A stretch of DNA of 64,000 nt from SZUA-442 sp963792405 (GCA_963792405.1 CAWBVU010000006.1:248001-312000); one strand, 5' to 3'; positions 51,074 through 62,401 are shown, counted from the stretch's first letter. The notes: a model not told the origin generated them from the letters alone. Program-made: numbers and translations.

Positions 51074-51607
51074 TCAGCCGAAGTGCTCGGCGATGATCTC
51101 GTCGAGGGTCTCCTCGGTCACCTTGCCGAAGATCCGCTCCACGATGATGCCCTCAGGGGTGATCAGATAGGAGGCAGGGAGCCCCAGGGGACGGTAGGCG
51201 TCGTCGACGAGCCCGTCGTCATCGAAGCCGAGCGTGTAGCCGACACCGATCTCCTCGGCGAACGCGGCCGCATCCGACCTCGAGTCCTGCACCGCGACGC
51301 CGATGAACCTGACCTCGGGGTGTGCCCTCGACGACGCATCGATGTCGGGCATCTCCTCCCTGCACGGGAAGCACCACGATGCCCACAGGTTGAGGAAGAC
51401 GGGGCGCCCGTCGCTGGCGAGGTGCTCGGACAGGGAGAACTCGCCGTCGGTGGTCTCGACCGAGAAGATCGGGGCGATCTCGACGGAGGCGTCGCCCTGA
51501 TCGGCGGCCCCACCTCCCGCCGTGGCGGTATCGCCACCCGCGCAGGCCGAGGCGAGCACGGAGAGGACTGCAACCAGGGCGAGGGCGACGAGGTGGCGGC
51601 GGGCCAT
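51074..51607 (-). CDS. TlpA-like thioredoxin-fold lipoprotein
   Basis: 177 residues. Signal peptide with lipobox LASAC (Cys22), then a TlpA/ResA-type thioredoxin domain: FSVETTDGEFSLSEHL, NLWASWCFPCREEMP with redox Cys79 and Cys82, and LPASYLITPEGIIVERIFG with the cis-Pro region. It should be a surface-anchored disulfide reductase, for example in cytochrome maturation or reduction of secreted proteins; no partner is adjacent. The ATG is fixed by TACCGT 6 nt upstream. Confidence 0.9.
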   Translation of the reverse strand: MARRHLVALALVAVLSVLASACAGGDTATAGGGAADQGDASVEIAPIFSVETTDGEFSLSEHLASDGRPVFLNLWASWCFPCREEMPDIDASSRAHPEVRFIGVAVQDSRSDAAAFAEEIGVGYTLGFDDDGLVDDAYRPLGLPASYLITPEGIIVERIFGKVTEETLDEIIAEHFG

Positions 51608-51613
51608 CCGGGG

Positions 51614-51619
51614 ACGGTA
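51614..51619 (-). promoter_or_regulatory. -10 hexamer TACCGT of leaderless TlpA-like gene
   Basis: Minus strand: TACCGT, 6 nt, ATG at 51607. Confidence 0.5.
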
Positions 51620-51669
51620 GGCGAGGGGATCCGATAGTCATGTCCGCCAACTCGGCCGCAGCACGGGTC

Positions 51670-51675
51670 TAGCCT
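51670..51675 (+). promoter_or_regulatory. -10 hexamer TAGCCT of leaderless molybdoenzyme gene
   Basis: TAGCCT, 6 nt, ATG at 51682. Two divergent leaderless promoters thus share a 74-nt gap. Confidence 0.5.
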
Positions 51676-51681
51676 TCCGCC

Positions 51682-52293
51682 ATGTCGTTCTTCTCACGGA
51701 ACCGCGCCGAGCTCGAGGCTCTCGGGATCGATCCCGGCCGCCTCCCTCCCGGCCAGTACCACACGAAGCGGTTTCCCGTGCTCCACGCGGGCAGCGTGCC
51801 CGACGTCGACCTCGCCACATGGGACTTCGTGGTCGATGGTCTCGTCGCGTCGCCCACGCGGTGGGGGTGGGACGACATGGCCACGCTCCCCACGACGACC
51901 CTGACGGCCGACATCCACTGCGTCACCAAGTGGTCCAAGTTCGACACCACGTGGACGGGCATCCCGACCCGGTACTTCTGGGACGCCGTCGATCCGCTCC
52001 CTGACGCCCGGTTCGTGATGGTGCAGGCCTACCACGGGTTCACGGCCAACCTCCCCGTTGAGGACTTCCTCGCCCCGACGAGCATGTTCGCCACCACCTT
52101 CGACGGTCAGCCGCTCGACCTCGATCACGGGTTCCCCATGCGCCTCGTCGTGCCCCACCTGTACTTCTGGAAGTCGGTCAAGTGGGTGCGCGGATTCACG
52201 GCGATCGCGGAGGATTCGCCCGGCTTCTGGGAGCGCAACGGATACCACATGTACGGTGACCCCTTCCGAGAGCAGCGCTACTGGGGCGACTGA
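51682..52293 (+). CDS. Sulfite-oxidase-like molybdopterin-dependent oxidoreductase
   Basis: 203 residues with the sulfite oxidase / MsrP-type molybdopterin domain. PPGQYHTKRFPVLHAGSVPDVD, the Mo-ligand Cys80 in DIHCVTKWS, LYFWKSVKWVRGF and the C-terminal FWERNGYHMYGDPFREQRYWGD are characteristic. No signal peptide is present, so it works in the cytoplasm, unlike MsrP. The substrate is unknown; close relatives often occur without a partner. It would use the cofactor made by moeA, moaC and mogA earlier in the window. Confidence 0.92.
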   Translation: MSFFSRNRAELEALGIDPGRLPPGQYHTKRFPVLHAGSVPDVDLATWDFVVDGLVASPTRWGWDDMATLPTTTLTADIHCVTKWSKFDTTWTGIPTRYFWDAVDPLPDARFVMVQAYHGFTANLPVEDFLAPTSMFATTFDGQPLDLDHGFPMRLVVPHLYFWKSVKWVRGFTAIAEDSPGFWERNGYHMYGDPFREQRYWGD

Positions 52294-52328
52294 TCCCTCG
52301 GCACGCCGTTTCCCGTCGGGCGGTCGTG

Positions 52329-52348
52329 GAAAGATCACCACATCTTTC
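52329..52348. repeat. Inverted repeat GAAAGAT-CACCAC-ATCTTTC
   Basis: A perfect 7-bp stem with a 6-nt loop 36 nt after the molybdoenzyme stop. It is AT-rich compared with its surroundings. It could end transcription or act as a regulatory site for aconitase further downstream. Confidence 0.35.
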
Positions 52349-52391
52349 GCCATGGTTGAGGACCGCATCGGGACGTCGGCGTATTTCCCTG

Positions 52392-52404
52392 TCCGGTTAC
52401 CGGA
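52392..52404 (+). promoter_or_regulatory. Palindrome upstream of aconitase
   Basis: TCCGGT-T-ACCGGA, perfect 6-bp half-sites, with a further TGTCC/GGACA pair flanking. It lies 51 nt upstream of the TAATGT (-10) at 52456-52461 and is a candidate binding site for a regulator of acnA. Confidence 0.4.
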
Positions 52405-52506
52405 GCGGACAAGGCGGCGTCGTCTTGCCGTGGGGTCTCGGCTCCCGCCCGGTTCTAATGTTGCATGCTGAGACCGACGAAACCGCCACATTCGGGAGTT
52501 GACGCC

Positions 52507-55176
<2,670 letters not shown>

Positions 55177-55225
55177 GGCCGCGGTTCCGCGCGTCGCCGG
55201 GGCCCATCGGCGCGCCGTCGATCGG

Positions 55226-55765
55226 TCAGCCGCCGATGCGACCGATGAATGCCTCGACCTGGCGGGTGCTCCGCAGGCGATGCACGGCGAGGTGGGACCA
55301 TCTCGGATCGGTCGCACGCTGCTCGTACGTCGCCCGCATGGGCCCGTGCTGCGTCCACGACCACCGCACGACGTTCACCTCCGGGTCCCACCGCATGAGG
55401 TGTCGCCACTGTTCGGTGTTCCCGTTCCACAGTTCCTCACGCCGCGCCACTCGCCTCAGCGAGCGCATGGCCACGCGGCGAGCCACGACGGACCTGGGGA
55501 GGTCGAGCCATATGACGGTGTCGGCGCGGTCCCACACGAGGTCGCCGACGCCCTTGGAGACGTAGTTCCCGTCGATCACCCAGCGGTCCCGTCGCATGAA
55601 ATCCTCCACCGTGTGGCGGAACTCGTCGTCGGGGAGGGGGGTCCAGTCTGCCTGGTGGACCACGCCGTCGAGCTCGAGGTGGGGGCACCCGAGCGCACCG
55701 GCGAGGGTGCGTGCCACGGTCGTCTTCCCCGAACCCGACGAGCCGACGACCGAGATCCGCTCCAC
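55226..55765 (-). CDS. P-loop kinase-like protein (adenylate kinase/FlaR-like)
   Basis: 179 residues. A Walker A GSSGSGKTTVA at residues 8-18, then LELDGVVHQADWTPLPDDEFR and GNYVSKGVGDLVWDRADTVIWLDLPRSV. This pattern fits the group often named DNA topology modulation protein FlaR or adenylate-kinase-like ATPase. The C-terminal half is Arg/Trp-rich, with LRRVARREELWNGN as the lid-like part. The physiological substrate is unknown. Start GTG at 55765; no clear Shine-Dalgarno sequence. Confidence 0.75.
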   Translation of the reverse strand: MERISVVGSSGSGKTTVARTLAGALGCPHLELDGVVHQADWTPLPDDEFRHTVEDFMRRDRWVIDGNYVSKGVGDLVWDRADTVIWLDLPRSVVARRVAMRSLRRVARREELWNGNTEQWRHLMRWDPEVNVVRWSWTQHGPMRATYEQRATDPRWSHLAVHRLRSTRQVEAFIGRIGG

Positions 55766-55785
55766 GGCGTCCGCCCTCGGGACCG

Positions 55786-56454
55786 CTACCGGCGAGCGGA
55801 CGAGGCCGACACCTCGAGGGGGACGGGTCGGGACGCGGCACTCTCGAGCAGCCCCTGGACGACACCGTGGTCGATGCGCCTGATGATCTCCGAACCATCG
55901 GCGGTCTCGTCGGCGAGGGGGCAGAACTGGGCCACGATGCGGTTCTCGGCGGGCACGGTCGAGGCCCCGAGCCCCGTTCCCATCATCGCCCTCGCCACCG
56001 CCATGGCAGCGACCTCGTATCCCTCCTCGTCGGGGACGCCGATCTCGGCACCGAGCTGGCGACCATACTCACGGCCGACCTGTTCGGCGATGTCGAATGC
56101 CCTGCCGTCGTCGAGTCGCGTGATCACGTCGGTCAGCAGCTCGGCGAGGGTGTCGTACTTCCTCGCCGAGTACTGCACGGTCACGGCCTTCTCCGTGATC
56201 TCGTACCGCTTCGCCGGCCTTCCCGCGGTCGGCTTGCTGGGTGGCCGATCGGACACGCGGATGAACTCGTTCGACAAGAGGCGGTCGAGGTGGTGCCTGG
56301 CGACGTTCGGGTGGATGTCGAACTCCCTGGCGATCTGGGCGGCGGTGATCGGGTCGTGGGACTCCCTGATCATCACGTAGATGCCGCGGCGCGTCGCGTC
56401 GCCGAGTGCTCCGGTGATCTCCTCGATCTGTTCCTCGAAGGTCTCTGCCGACAT
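55786..56454 (-). CDS. SufR-like winged-helix regulator
   Basis: 222 residues. N-terminal winged helix (ALGDATRRGIYVMIRESHDPITAAQIAREFDIHPNVARHHLDRLL, with a GRPAKRYEIT wing) and a C-terminal domain of the SufR/DeoR-like type, ending CPLADETADGSEIIRRIDHGVVQGLLESA. SufR proteins sense Fe-S clusters through three or four Cys; here only one (QFCPLAD) is seen, so cluster binding is doubtful. It is divergent from mrp, an Fe-S carrier, which supports an Fe-S link. The ATG at 56454 follows GGGAGG; TATCAT lies about 20 nt upstream. Confidence 0.75.
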   Translation of the reverse strand: MSAETFEEQIEEITGALGDATRRGIYVMIRESHDPITAAQIAREFDIHPNVARHHLDRLLSNEFIRVSDRPPSKPTAGRPAKRYEITEKAVTVQYSARKYDTLAELLTDVITRLDDGRAFDIAEQVGREYGRQLGAEIGVPDEEGYEVAAMAVARAMMGTGLGASTVPAENRIVAQFCPLADETADGSEIIRRIDHGVVQGLLESAASRPVPLEVSASSARR

Positions 56455-56609
56455 GGTGGCCTCCCGATCGTCATGATACGGCGGGGTGACGGTGGGCATC
56501 GACCCATCGGACCCGTCGTCGAGGTCCGCTCCAGCGGGTAGCCTCCCGGACCGAGCGGCCCGCCAGGGACGGTCGCTCGTGACGACCGCCGACGACAGGA
56601 GCCGGACCG

Positions 56610-57710
56610 ATGGTGGATGTGGGAGTCGTGCGAACGGCCATCGAACGAGTCGAGGACCCCGAGATCCATCGATCCCTCGGGGAGCTCGGCATGGTGCGTG
56701 ATCTCGATGTCACCGATGGTGCGGTCCGGGTCCTCGTCGCACTCACCATCCCGGGATGCCCCCTGAAGGACCAACTCGAGCGCGATGTCACGGCCGCGGC
56801 GATGTCCGTGGATGGCGTCACGGGTGTCGACGTGTCCTTCACGTCCATGACGGACGAGGAACGGGCCGAGCTCTCCGCCGAGCTGCGCGGGGCGTCCGGC
56901 CAGGCGAGGGAGATCACGATCGGCAAGCCGGGCAGTTCGACGAGGGTCATCGGCGTCGCCTCAGGCAAGGGCGGTGTCGGCAAGTCCTCCGTCACGGCGA
57001 ACCTCGCAGTGTCGCTCGCGGCGAAGGGACACCGCGTCGGGATCATCGATGCCGACGTGTGGGGGTTCTCGATCCCGAAGATGATGGGTGTCGACAGGCC
57101 GCCCACCGTCATCGACGACATGATGCTTCCGCCGCAGGCCCACGGGGTCGGGGTCATCTCGATGGACTTCTTCGTCCAACCCGACCAGGCGGTGATCTGG
57201 AGGGGCCCCATGTTGCACAAGGCGCTCGAGCAGTTCCTGGTCGACGTGCACTGGGGCGACCTCGACTATCTCCTCATCGACATGCCCCCCGGCACCGGCG
57301 ATGTGGCCATCTCGATCAGCCAGTACCTCCCTCGGTCCGAGATCCTCATCGTCACCACGCCACAACCGACCGCCCAACGCGTGGCCGCCCGTGCCGGGCT
57401 CATGGCCCGCAAGGTCAACCAGGACATCATCGGGATCGTCGAGAACATGTCGTGGTTCACCGGGGACGATGGGACGCGGTACGAGATCTTCGGTTCGGGT
57501 GGCGGTGCGGACCTCGCCGAGCAGCTCGACGTCCCCCTTCTCGGACAGGTCCCCCTCGTGCCTGCCCTCAGGGAGGGTGCCGACGTCGGTCGCCCGATCG
57601 CGGTCGTGGATCCCGACGGCGAGGCGGCGGCAGCGTTCGCGTCCCTGGCCGACGAGCTGGTGGCCAGGGGCCCCCGCCTGCGATCCCATCCCGAGCTCGT
57701 CATCTCGTGA
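56610..57710 (+). CDS. mrp: Mrp/NBP35-family P-loop iron-sulfur carrier
   Basis: 366 residues. N-terminal MIP18/DUF59-like domain (VEDPEIHRSLGELGMVRDLDV), then a P-loop domain with deviant Walker A ASGKGGVGKSSVTANLAV, DADVWGFSIPKMMG and LLIDMPPGTGD. It transfers Fe-S clusters to targets. The C-x2-C seen near the C-terminus of many members is absent, which is common in actinobacterial Mrp; MSWFTGDDGTRYEIFGSGGG stands in its place. An ATG with GGAG-like GACAGGAG upstream; TAGCCT at about 56539 is a likely -10. Confidence 0.92.
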   Translation: MVDVGVVRTAIERVEDPEIHRSLGELGMVRDLDVTDGAVRVLVALTIPGCPLKDQLERDVTAAAMSVDGVTGVDVSFTSMTDEERAELSAELRGASGQAREITIGKPGSSTRVIGVASGKGGVGKSSVTANLAVSLAAKGHRVGIIDADVWGFSIPKMMGVDRPPTVIDDMMLPPQAHGVGVISMDFFVQPDQAVIWRGPMLHKALEQFLVDVHWGDLDYLLIDMPPGTGDVAISISQYLPRSEILIVTTPQPTAQRVAARAGLMARKVNQDIIGIVENMSWFTGDDGTRYEIFGSGGGADLAEQLDVPLLGQVPLVPALREGADVGRPIAVVDPDGEAAAAFASLADELVARGPRLRSHPELVIS

Positions 57711-57763
57711 GGCCAGCAGGTCCCGTGCAGGTACGATGGGCTGCCGCAGACGAAAGGGCCCAC

Positions 57764-57997
57764 ATGAGCGATGTCTTCAAGGTCAGGATCGGGATCGCCT
57801 CCGCCCGTGAGCTCGAGATCGAGGTCGCGGACACGAATGCGGTGGGTGAGGCGTTCGAACGGGCGGTCAAGAAGGGTGAGCCCGTGCTGTGGATCACCGA
57901 CGCGAAGCAGCGCAAGTTCGGGATCGCCGTCGCGTCGATCGCCTTCGTGGAGTTCGACAAGCCCACCGACCGAGGGGTCGGCTTCAGCCCCGCCTGA
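57764..57997 (+). CDS. DUF3107 protein
   Basis: 77 residues, an actinobacterial family of unknown function. KVRIGIASARELEIEV at the N-terminus, then WITDAKQRKFGIAVASIAFVEF. GAAAGG precedes the ATG, TACGAT lies upstream. It directly follows mrp and ends at a strong bidirectional hairpin shared with whiB. The lineage restriction makes it useful evidence for an actinobacterium. Confidence 0.88.
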   Translation: MSDVFKVRIGIASARELEIEVADTNAVGEAFERAVKKGEPVLWITDAKQRKFGIAVASIAFVEFDKPTDRGVGFSPA

Positions 57998-58098
57998 CCC
58001 CGCACCGAAACCCCCGCCCGATCCCGGCCTGCGCAGAGCCCGCGCGCAACGGTGCGGGGTCGGATGATCACCCTCGGAGCGACGCCCCCGGAACGAAG

Positions 58099-58125
58099 GA
58101 AGGACCCGGTGCACCCGGGTCCTTC
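58099..58125. terminator. Bidirectional hairpin between DUF3107 and whiB
   Basis: GAAGGACCCGG (58099-58109) pairs exactly with CCGGGTCCTTC (58115-58125) around a 5-nt loop. It lies between the two convergent stop codons. Confidence 0.7.
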
Positions 58126-58144
58126 GCGTGACGGGAGTGTGGCG

Positions 58145-58417
58145 TCAGCTCGCCTGACGGGCCCTGCGGCGCTCCGCCAGCCACCGCTTGCGGAAACGCC
58201 TGCGGTCGTCCTCGGGGAGGCCGCCCCACACACCGGCTTCCTGATTCGTCTCGAGTGCGTACAGGAGGCACTCCTCCTGGACCGTGCAGGCGCTGCAGAT
58301 GGCTGTCGCCCGTTGGATCATGTCGACAGCTGGTCCCGTCGTGCCGACCGGGAAGAAGATGTCCGGATCGGAATCACGGCAGGCTGACAGTTCTCTCCAA
58401 TCGGTCACGGTGAGCAC
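58145..58417 (-). CDS. WhiB-family iron-sulfur transcription factor
   Basis: 90 residues. Four Cys ligands for a 4Fe-4S cluster (Cys13, Cys41, Cys44, Cys50), the turn GVWGG (62-66), and a basic C-terminal helix RRRFRKRWLAERRRAR for DNA binding. WhiB proteins occur only in actinobacteria and their phages and act with the housekeeping sigma factor on genes of redox, division or antibiotic response. Which Wbl type is unclear; a WhiB1/WhiB2-like size is seen. GTG start with GGAG 7 nt upstream. Confidence 0.95.
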   Translation of the reverse strand: MLTVTDWRELSACRDSDPDIFFPVGTTGPAVDMIQRATAICSACTVQEECLLYALETNQEAGVWGGLPEDDRRRFRKRWLAERRRARQAS

Positions 58418-58523
58418 GAAGGGGACTCCTTGGTCGTATCAGGTGGGGTCGGACGAGGTCGGCTCGATCCGACGGGGAATGTGGCTGCTGGGATCTGGTG
58501 TCCTGATGGCGTCGGGCTAGTGA

Positions 58524-58560
58524 AGTCTTTCACAAGCACCAGACGGTGTCAAACGGTTTG
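58524..58560 (-). promoter_or_regulatory. whiB promoter with -35 palindrome
   Basis: On the minus strand, TTGACA (58547-58552) is 17 nt from AAGACT (58524-58529). The perfect palindrome CAAAC-G-GTTTG (58550-58560) overlaps the -35, a likely operator for WhiB itself or another regulator. The leader would be about 100 nt. Confidence 0.45.
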
Positions 58561-58670
58561 TCCCCCTCCCTCCACGAGTGTACGTCAGGGGCCGTCTACC
58601 GTCCCGTCCAGCGCCTGAAGGCGTGGTGCGTGCCGATACCATCGTGGGACGCACGACAGGAGAACCACCC

Positions 58671-59129
58671 GTGACGATCCAGGAACAGCTCCAGAGCGAT
58701 CAGGTCACCGCGATGCGCGCCAAGGACAAGGCGACCCTCAACGCGATCCGATCGATCCAGGCGGAGGTCGCTGCGGCGAAGTCGGCGCCCGGCTTCTCGG
58801 GTGAGGTCGACGACACCCTGTACGAGTCGACGATCGCGACCTACGTCAAGCGGATCACGAAGTCGAGGGACGACTACCTCGCCATGGGCGAGCGCGGGGA
58901 GGCCCAGGCGGCGACCCTGACATACGAGATCGACTACCTGTCGGCCTTCCTGCCCACGAAGCTCGATGAGGCCGCGACGAGGGACCTCGTGGCGCGGGTC
59001 ATGGCCGATCTCGGGGCGGACGCCACCACGCCGGCGGGCCAGGTGATCGGCGCCGTGATGCGCTCGGGTGAGGATCTCGATGGTGCGACGGTCAACCGAG
59101 TCGTGCGCGAGGCGCTCGAGGGGGCGTGA
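58671..59129 (+). CDS. GatB/YqeY-domain protein
   Basis: 152 residues. SDQVTAMRAKDKATLNAIRSIQAEV at the start and YLSAFLPTKLDEAATRDLVARVMADLGA in the middle identify YqeY, a stand-alone relative of the helical tail domain of GatB. It may bind tRNA; the cellular role is not settled. GTG start with AGGAG about 9 nt upstream; TACCAT lies about 30 nt before. It is adjacent to tRNA-Arg and argS. Confidence 0.9.
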   Translation: MTIQEQLQSDQVTAMRAKDKATLNAIRSIQAEVAAAKSAPGFSGEVDDTLYESTIATYVKRITKSRDDYLAMGERGEAQAATLTYEIDYLSAFLPTKLDEAATRDLVARVMADLGADATTPAGQVIGAVMRSGEDLDGATVNRVVREALEGA

Positions 59130-59160
59130 ACGAGCCCGAGGGCCGACCTGCGCGAAGGTG

Positions 59161-59232
<72 letters not shown>

Positions 59233-59240
59233 GCGAGCGG

Positions 59241-59250
59241 ATTGTAACCT
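59241..59250. promoter_or_regulatory. Overlapping -10 elements of tRNA-Arg and argS
   Basis: TACAAT on the minus strand (59241-59246) lies 8 nt before the tRNA-Arg 5' end. On the plus strand TAACCT (59245-59250) overlaps it and is a candidate argS -10. Polymerase could not occupy both at once. Confidence 0.4.
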
Positions 59251-59305
59251 TGCCTCCTCGTCACCGGGCGAGGGCCTGCACGATCGATCACCTGCCGGAG
59301 TGACC

Positions 59306-61084
59306 ATGTCCGTCCAATCGATGCTCACCGAACGGTTCTCGCGTGCGTTCGCGGCTGCGGGTGTGGACCCTCGTCTCGGCGAGGTGGTCGTGTCCCAGCG
59401 TCCCGAGCTCGCCGACTTCCAGTGCAATGGCGCACTCGCGGCCTCGCGGGAGGCGGGAAGGAGCCCCCGGGAGATCGCCGAGGCCGTGATCGGCGTCCTC
59501 GACGATCACTCCGGCATCGAGGCGGTCTCGATCGCGGGGCCCGGCTTCCTCAACATCGTCCTGTCGGGTGACGCGCTCGCCGATGCCGTCGGGGTCATGG
59601 CCTCGGACGAACGGCTCGGGGTTCCCCTCGCAGCCGATCCGAAGACCGTCGTGGTCGACTACGGCGGTCCGAACATGTCGAAGGCGCTCCATGTCGGGCA
59701 CCTCCGGGCTGCCGTCATCGGGGAGTCGATCAAGAGGCTCTTCCGGTTCCTCGGCGACACGACGATCGGCGACATCCACATGGGTGACTGGGGCATGCCG
59801 ATGGGTCAGCTCATCGTGGAGCTCGAGGATCGCCAGCCCGGCCTGCCGTACTTCGACGAGGGCTACGACCCGGCGGTCGACGGCCCCTACCCGACCGAAT
59901 CCCCTGTCACGCTCGACGACCTCTCCGAGATGTACCCCGCCATCACGAGGAAGTGTGCCGAGGACCCGGAGGTCGCGGAGCGGGCGCGAAGGGCCACATT
60001 CGACCTCCAGAACGGCCGCCCCGGATACCTCGCCCTGTGGGGCCACTTCCACGACGTGTCCGTCACCGAGCAGAAGGGGGACTTCGAGCAGCTCGGCGTG
60101 GAGTTCGACGTCTGGTATGGGGAGTCCACGGTCAACGATCGCCTCCAGGGCCTGGTCGACACGCTGATGGCTGCGGGCGTCGCGCGATCGAGTGACGGGG
60201 CGATCATCGTCGACGTCGCGGAGCCGACGGACAAGAAGGAGCTGCCGCCGCTCCTGCTCACACGGTCGGACGGCTCGTACCTGTACTCGACCACCGACCT
60301 CGCCACGGTGGCCATGCGAGTCGAGGACATGGGCATGGACCTCGGGCTGTACGTGGTGGATGCACGCCAGGGCCTCCACTTCGAGCAGGTGTTCCGCGCG
60401 GCGCGTCGCGGCGGTCTCGCCCCTCCCGAGGTGGGCCTCGAGCACATCGGGTTCGGCACCGTCAACGACTCCAGCGGAAAGCCGTTCAAGACGAGGGAGG
60501 GTGGGGTGCTCCGGCTCGGTGATCTCATCTCGCTCGTCACGGATGCCGCGAGGGAGCGCCTCGACGAGGCCCACATCGCCGAGGACTACCCGCCGGACGA
60601 GCGCGACCGGATCGCACGCCAGGTCGGCCTCGCCGCCCTCAAGTTCGGGGACCTGTCCAACCACCGCACCTCGAACTACGTCTTCGACATCGACCGCTTC
60701 TCCTCGTTCGAGGGCAAGACCGGCCCCTACCTCCAGTACTCGGCCGTGCGCATCATGTCGATCCTCCGTCGGGCGGGGGACCTCGACCTCGTCCCCGGGC
60801 CGGTGGTGGCGCCGAGCGAACCATCCGAGCGCGCCCTCATGGTGCGCCTCATGCGCCTCCCCGAGGTGCTCGAGCGCGCCGCGGACCTCAGGGCTCCGAA
60901 CGTGGTCGCCGAGTACGCCTACGAGGTCGCCACCGACTTCAGTCGCTTCTACGAGCACTGCCACATCCTTTCGGAGGAGGACCCGGCTCGCAGGGCGTCC
61001 TGGCTGGCGCTCGTCGAAGCCACGCTCCGGACCATCGTCCTCCTGCTCGACCTCCTCGGCATCGAGGTACCGGAGCGTATGTGA
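59306..61084 (+). CDS. argS: Arginyl-tRNA synthetase
   Basis: 592 residues of class I. N-terminal Add1 domain, the ATP site GGPNMSKALHVGHLRAAVIG with HVGHLR as the HIGH motif, GDIHMGDWGMPMGQLI, the YLYSTTDLATV region, GKPFKTREGG in the KMSKS position, and the C-terminal anticodon-binding helices (LALVEATLRTIVLLLDLLGIEVPERM). The ATG at 59306 has GGAG 5 nt upstream. It is followed by lysA in a GTGA overlap, as in many actinobacteria. Confidence 0.96.
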   Translation: MSVQSMLTERFSRAFAAAGVDPRLGEVVVSQRPELADFQCNGALAASREAGRSPREIAEAVIGVLDDHSGIEAVSIAGPGFLNIVLSGDALADAVGVMASDERLGVPLAADPKTVVVDYGGPNMSKALHVGHLRAAVIGESIKRLFRFLGDTTIGDIHMGDWGMPMGQLIVELEDRQPGLPYFDEGYDPAVDGPYPTESPVTLDDLSEMYPAITRKCAEDPEVAERARRATFDLQNGRPGYLALWGHFHDVSVTEQKGDFEQLGVEFDVWYGESTVNDRLQGLVDTLMAAGVARSSDGAIIVDVAEPTDKKELPPLLLTRSDGSYLYSTTDLATVAMRVEDMGMDLGLYVVDARQGLHFEQVFRAARRGGLAPPEVGLEHIGFGTVNDSSGKPFKTREGGVLRLGDLISLVTDAARERLDEAHIAEDYPPDERDRIARQVGLAALKFGDLSNHRTSNYVFDIDRFSSFEGKTGPYLQYSAVRIMSILRRAGDLDLVPGPVVAPSEPSERALMVRLMRLPEVLERAADLRAPNVVAEYAYEVATDFSRFYEHCHILSEEDPARRASWLALVEATLRTIVLLLDLLGIEVPERM

Positions 61085-62352
61085 CCACTTCCGCCCTGCC
61101 GCGAGACCTGCTCCCGATGACGGCACGGGTGCGTGACGGGTTCCTCGAGGTCGGAGGGTGCCGCGTCGTCGAGGTGGCCGAAACCTTCGGGACGCCCGTG
61201 TTCATCTACGACGAGGACCACCTCAGGTCACGATGCGCCGAGGCGGTCGCTGCGTTCCCCGACGGCGTCGCCTATGCATCGAAGGCCTTCCTGTGCAGGG
61301 CCATGGCCAGGCTCGCGCACGAGGAGGGGATGGTCATCGACGTCGCGACCGGGGGCGAGCTGTTCGTCGTCCTCTCCGCCGGTGTCCCTGCCGACCGAGT
61401 CGTGTTCCATGGCAACAACAAGTCGACGGTCGAGCTCGAGTTCGCCCTCTCCGAGGGCATCGGCACCATCGTCGTCGACTCCTTCGACGAGCTCGATCGG
61501 ATCGAGGCGATCGGTGTCATCGGGGACCCGGTGCGGACCCTCGTGCGGGTCAACCCCGGCATCGAGGCCCACACCCACGAGTACCTGCAAACGGGGGTGA
61601 TCGACTCGAAGTTCGGGTTCCCGACTGCGGACGGCCTGGCCGCCCGTGCGATCGGGAGGGTCGGGCGATCGGCTGCCATGCGATTCGCCGGGATCCATGT
61701 GCACATCGGCAGCCAGGTCTTCGACACCGATTCGTTTGCGCACGCGATGGCCGCACTCGCCCCCTTCGTGATCGACTCCGGCGCCGAGGAGGTGTCCATC
61801 GGCGGCGGCCTCGGCGTCGCCTATGTCCAGGGCGAGTCGGCGCCATCGATCACCGAGTGGGCCACCGCCGTTCGGTCCGTCGCCCTCGACCACGGCGTGA
61901 CGAGTCGGATCACGGCCGAGCCCGGGCGGGCGATCGTCGCCCAGGCCGCCATCACCGCCTACACCGTCGGGACGATCAAGACCGTCCCCGGTGTGCGCGA
62001 CTACGTCGCGGTCGACGGCGGCATGTCGGACAACCCGCGCCCGGTGCTGTACGGGAGCGGCTACGAGGCCTTCCTCGCCAGGGATGTCGGCGCAGAGCGG
62101 CCTCGTGCCGTTCGTGTCGTGGGCAAGCATTGCGAGTCCGGCGACGTCCTGGTGCGCAACGCCTTCGTGCCCGCAGATATCGACGTCGGGGACGTCCTGT
62201 GCACGCCCGTGACCGGCGCCTATGGCCATTCGATGGGCTCCAACTACAACAAGGTGCTGCGCCCGCCGGTCGTGTTCGTCAAGGAAGGTGAGGCCCGGCT
62301 CGTCGTCGAACGCGAGGCCTACAGCGACTTGGTGGCCCGAGACGTCGGCTGA
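61081..62352 (+). CDS. lysA: Diaminopimelate decarboxylase
   Basis: 423 residues. PLP-dependent fold III enzyme that makes lysine from meso-diaminopimelate. PLP Lys68 in AYASKAFLC, then VHIGSQV, GGGLGVAY, GRAIVAQ and CESGDV, the conserved dimer-interface motif with the catalytic Cys. GTG start coupled to the argS stop. Unlike many actinobacteria, hom and thrC do not follow; a hairpin (62402-62433) does. Confidence 0.95.
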   Translation: MTTSALPRDLLPMTARVRDGFLEVGGCRVVEVAETFGTPVFIYDEDHLRSRCAEAVAAFPDGVAYASKAFLCRAMARLAHEEGMVIDVATGGELFVVLSAGVPADRVVFHGNNKSTVELEFALSEGIGTIVVDSFDELDRIEAIGVIGDPVRTLVRVNPGIEAHTHEYLQTGVIDSKFGFPTADGLAARAIGRVGRSAAMRFAGIHVHIGSQVFDTDSFAHAMAALAPFVIDSGAEEVSIGGGLGVAYVQGESAPSITEWATAVRSVALDHGVTSRITAEPGRAIVAQAAITAYTVGTIKTVPGVRDYVAVDGGMSDNPRPVLYGSGYEAFLARDVGAERPRAVRVVGKHCESGDVLVRNAFVPADIDVGDVLCTPVTGAYGHSMGSNYNKVLRPPVVFVKEGEARLVVEREAYSDLVARDVG

Positions 62353-62401
62353 TGGTGCCACAGGGGCATCTGCGGTGCTCGCGCGGAGCTGACGAGGTAT
62401 G

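Noticed and set aside
59288..61126. Open frame of about 610 codons opposite argS
   Set aside because: Low-complexity composition with no motif; the plus strand encodes a complete arginyl-tRNA synthetase.
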